This document shows, piece by piece, positions 61,843 to 64,000 of a stretch of 64,000 bases of DNA. The number at the start of each line of letters is the position of its first letter. The stretch's first letter is position 1. This DNA comes from CAWGQN01 sp963824885 (GTDB lineage Bacteria; Actinomycetota; Actinomycetes; Actinomycetales; Microbacteriaceae). Location: NCBI GenBank assembly GCA_963824885.1, contig CAWGQN010000004.1, positions 62,001-126,000 on the forward strand. Direction: 5' to 3'. The notes under the pieces were generated by a model that saw only the letters and a list, made by a program, of their open reading frames with translations, made no database searches and was not told the origin of the DNA. The position numbers and the translations under genes are program-made.

Positions 61843-61851
61843 GGTGTCGCG

Positions 61852-62808
61852 CTACGTCTTTCGCAGCAACACGCTTCGCACCGTGTGATCGGGCCCTTTT
61901 CGCAGTACCAGGGTTGCGCGTGACCGGGTCGGTCGAATGTTTGTGCGCACGTTTGGTTCGTTGATCGAGGTCCAAATTTCTCGCGCTCGCGCTCGGGCTT
62001 CCGCTTCGGACAGCGTGGCGAAGCGGTGAAAATACGAGAGTGGGTCCGTAAACGCGCCGCGCTGGAGCGTGAGAAACCGCTCCTCATACCACCGGGCGAT
62101 TTCACTCGTTCGCGCGTCAACGTAGATGGTGAAGTCGAAGAGGTCGCTTACCGCGAGTCCGCGCCCCGCAGCGGGCGGCTGGAGTACGTTGAGCCCCTCG
62201 ACAATCAACACATCGGGGTGGCGAACGACGATTTCGGCGTCGGGAACAATGTCGTACGTCAAATGCGAGTAGCGGGGTGCTCGCACGTCGGCGGCGCCGC
62301 TTTTTATTTCGGCGACGAAGCGAACGAGCGCGCGCCGGTCATATGATTCTGGATACCCCTTGCGGTTCATGAGGTCGCGCCGTTCGAGTTCGGCGTTCGG
62401 ATACAAGAAACCGTCGGTCGTGACAAGTTCGACTCGAGGAGTGTCAACCCATCGGGACAGAAGCGCTGTCAAGAGGCGGGCAATCGTTGACTTGCCAACC
62501 GCAACCGAACCCGCAATTCCAATGACAAACGGGGTACTGGCCGCGCGTTCGCCGAGAAAGGCACTCGTGGCGCGGTGCAGCTGTTGCGCCCCCGTTGCGT
62601 ATAAACCAATGAGGCGACTGAGCGGAACATATACTTCGGCGACTTCGCGGGGGTCGAGAACGTCGCCGAGGCCTCGAAGTTGGGCGATTTCGCCGTCGGT
62701 AAGGGGGAGCGGGATTGTTTGAGCGAGCGTGGACCACGTCGTTCTGTCGAGTTCGACGAACGGCGAATATTGCGGCGGTCCTGGACGGTTTCGGGCCAAA
62801 TCTTCCAT
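61852..62808 (-). CDS. coaA: Pantothenate kinase, type I
   Basis: A 318-residue enzyme phosphorylating pantothenate, the first committed step of CoA synthesis. P-loop GIAGSVAVGKSTIAR, VTTDGFLYPN, RKGYPESYD and EGLNVLQPP identify it as the prokaryotic type I enzyme. The start is ATG 62808; further upstream the frame stays open only because it is antisense to glmS. It is divergent from glmS and complements panC elsewhere in the window. Confidence 0.96.
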   Translation of the reverse strand: MEDLARNRPGPPQYSPFVELDRTTWSTLAQTIPLPLTDGEIAQLRGLGDVLDPREVAEVYVPLSRLIGLYATGAQQLHRATSAFLGERAASTPFVIGIAGSVAVGKSTIARLLTALLSRWVDTPRVELVTTDGFLYPNAELERRDLMNRKGYPESYDRRALVRFVAEIKSGAADVRAPRYSHLTYDIVPDAEIVVRHPDVLIVEGLNVLQPPAAGRGLAVSDLFDFTIYVDARTSEIARWYEERFLTLQRGAFTDPLSYFHRFATLSEAEARARAREIWTSINEPNVRTNIRPTRSRATLVLRKGPDHTVRSVLLRKT

Positions 62809-62861
62809 GATTCGTCTATTGTGCCGCACACGAGCGAGTGATTGGTTCTTCGGCGACCCCG

Positions 62862-62867
62862 TAAAAT
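62862..62867 (+). promoter_or_regulatory. Probable -10 element for a leaderless glmS transcript
   Basis: TAAAAT ends 7 bases before the glmS ATG, placing transcription start at or next to the initiator A. No Shine-Dalgarno is present. TGATTG 17 bp upstream is a weak -35 candidate. Confidence 0.5.
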
Positions 62868-62874
62868 TGAGCGT

Positions 62875-64000
62875 ATGTGCGGAATTGTCGGATATGTGGG
62901 GAGTCGGGGAAGTCTCGCGGTGCTTCTCGGTGGACTCAAGCGACTCGAATATCGCGGCTATGATTCGGCGGGAGTCGCCGTAATTGACACGTTTGGCACG
63001 CTCAACACGCGAAAGCGCGCGGGAAAGCTTCACGTGCTGACCGATGATCTTGCGACGCATCCGCTCGCCGACGGCCACACCGGTATTGGCCACACTCGAT
63101 GGGCTACTCACGGCGGTCCGACCGATGTCAACGCGCACCCGCACGTGGGGGATGACGGGCGCCTTGCGGTGATTCACAACGGAATCGTCGAGAATTTTGC
63201 CGAGTTGAAACGCGAGCTCGTTGACGCGGGATACTCGTTCTCGAGTGAGACCGACTCCGAGGTCGTTGCCGTTTTGCTTGGCGACGAATATCGCAAAATC
63301 GGTGATTTCCGCGCGGCGTTTGGGCGAGTGGTTCGCCGTCTCCACGGAGCATTCACGGTGCTCGCCGTCCACAGCGACGAACCGGGGCTGGTCCTCGGTG
63401 CGAGACGAAACTCGCCTCTCGTGATCGGTCTTGGCGATGGAGAGAATTTTCTCGGCTCTGACGTCGCCGCCTTCGTCGCGCACACCCGCCGCGCGATGGT
63501 CATTGGTCAAGACCAAGTGGTCGCGATTACGCCACACACGGTTGACGTGACCGATTTCGACGGCAATCGCGTGGTGTGCGAAGAATTCGACGTGGAGTGG
63601 GATGTCTCGGCATCCGACAAAGGAGGGTGGTCGAGCTTCATGGCCAAAGAGATCGCGGACGCTCCCGACGCGGTGGCAAATACGCTTCGAGGGCGGGTGA
63701 CCGATGGCACTCTTGCCGACGGAGACATTGTGGGGCTTCCCGAATACCTCTTGAAGCGCATTGACCGCATCGTGATCATTGGTTGCGGCACTGCCGCGTA
63801 TTCGGCCATGGTTGCCAAATACGCAATTGAAAAGTGGTCGCGAGTTCCCGTCGACGTCGAGCTGAGCCACGAATTTCGGTATCGCGACCCCGTCATTTCG
63901 TCGACAACGCTCGTCATATCGGTGAGTCAATCGGGCGAAACGATGGACACGCTCATGGCGGTCAAGTACGCGCGCGAATCGGGCGCCGTTGTGCTGTCAA
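62875..64000 (+). CDS. glmS: Glutamine-fructose-6-phosphate aminotransferase, N-terminal part
   Basis: At least 375 residues; it runs off the window end. The start MCGIVGYVG exposes the catalytic Cys of the class II glutamine amidotransferase domain, followed by the expected GHTRWATHG and HNGIVENF. The first sugar-isomerase domain is entered (VIIGCGTAAYSAMVAK, SVSQSGETMDT). It makes glucosamine-6-phosphate for cell-wall synthesis. glmM, the next enzyme of the pathway, is absent from this window. Confidence 0.97.
   Translation, partial: MCGIVGYVGSRGSLAVLLGGLKRLEYRGYDSAGVAVIDTFGTLNTRKRAGKLHVLTDDLATHPLADGHTGIGHTRWATHGGPTDVNAHPHVGDDGRLAVIHNGIVENFAELKRELVDAGYSFSSETDSEVVAVLLGDEYRKIGDFRAAFGRVVRRLHGAFTVLAVHSDEPGLVLGARRNSPLVIGLGDGENFLGSDVAAFVAHTRRAMVIGQDQVVAITPHTVDVTDFDGNRVVCEEFDVEWDVSASDKGGWSSFMAKEIADAPDAVANTLRGRVTDGTLADGDIVGLPEYLLKRIDRIVIIGCGTAAYSAMVAKYAIEKWSRVPVDVELSHEFRYRDPVISSTTLVISVSQSGETMDTLMAVKYARESGAVVLS

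Noticed and set aside
61852..63930. A single 692-residue open frame on the minus strand spanning coaA and the region antisense to glmS
   Set aside because: Only the first 318 residues from ATG 62808 match CoaA; the rest is the antisense of glmS and stays open because of the codon bias. Not a fusion.
1..64000. CRISPR arrays, insertion sequences with terminal inverted repeats, rRNA genes, or a replication origin
   Set aside because: No regularly spaced identical repeats, transposase genes, rRNA segments or DnaA-box clusters were seen.

Overview
The window is a chromosomal segment of a moderately GC-rich actinobacterium, most likely of the order Micrococcales and perhaps Microbacteriaceae-like. 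The taxon is inferred from gene order and protein character, not from a search. The order hpt-ftsH-folE-folP-folB-folK-DUF3180-DUF2520-panC-lysS-clpC is the actinobacterial arrangement also known from Mycobacterium, here without panD, coaX and lsr2. The alpha operon has no rpsD between rpsK and rpoA, and there is no rpsN between rplE and rpsH. GTG and TTG starts and 4-nt stop/start overlaps are very common.

Layout. 1-0.7 kb: end of a secreted M23 peptidase. 0.8-9.6 kb: ppa, then tilS, hpt and ftsH, followed by a tightly overlapping folate/pantothenate run (folE, folP, folB, folK, a DUF3180 membrane protein, a DUF2520 Rossmann protein, panC). 9.6-18.4 kb: lysS, two tiny membrane proteins, cardiolipin synthase, clpC (with a ClgR-like box), an N-acetyltransferase, a membrane-anchored protein and radA. 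18.5-21.5 kb: tRNA-Ser(CGA) followed by a small accessory island with a decayed tyrosine integrase, a 48-residue basic ORF, a membrane GAF protein, a stand-alone HsdR-N-like nuclease domain and an orphan gene. 21.5-26.8 kb: an esterase, a NUDIX-like protein, a His-rich membrane protein, a DEAD-box helicase, a SprT-like protein, a TPR-like protein and a spermidine-synthase-like protein.

26.8-59 kb: the core information-processing block. It holds rpoB-rpoC, two membrane proteins, rpsL-rpsG-fusA-tuf, the S10 and spc operons through secY-adk-map, infA-rpmJ-rpsM-rpsK-rpoA-rplQ, truA and rplM-rpsI. Two essential ribosomal genes, rplC (L3) and rpsH (S8), are each interrupted by an apparent loss of one base at a TTTTAA(A)GG/AG run. 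In rpsH the site is a T TTA AAG heptamer, and a -1 slip there would restore the normal S8 protein exactly. Sequencing or assembly error is the simplest explanation, but the coincidence deserves checking.

59-61.9 kb: a repeat-rich accessory cluster where many actinobacteria carry glmM. A secreted protein with a cysteine-containing C-terminal domain overlaps a small two-helix membrane protein. This module is followed, exactly 736 bp downstream, by an orphan copy of the C-terminal domain plus its own membrane partner. A further membrane protein then looks like a doubled partner. The arrangement resembles a polymorphic toxin/immunity locus with orphan modules and is the best candidate here for an undescribed system. 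61.9-64 kb: coaA on the minus strand and the start of glmS, which probably has a leaderless transcript and runs off the window end.
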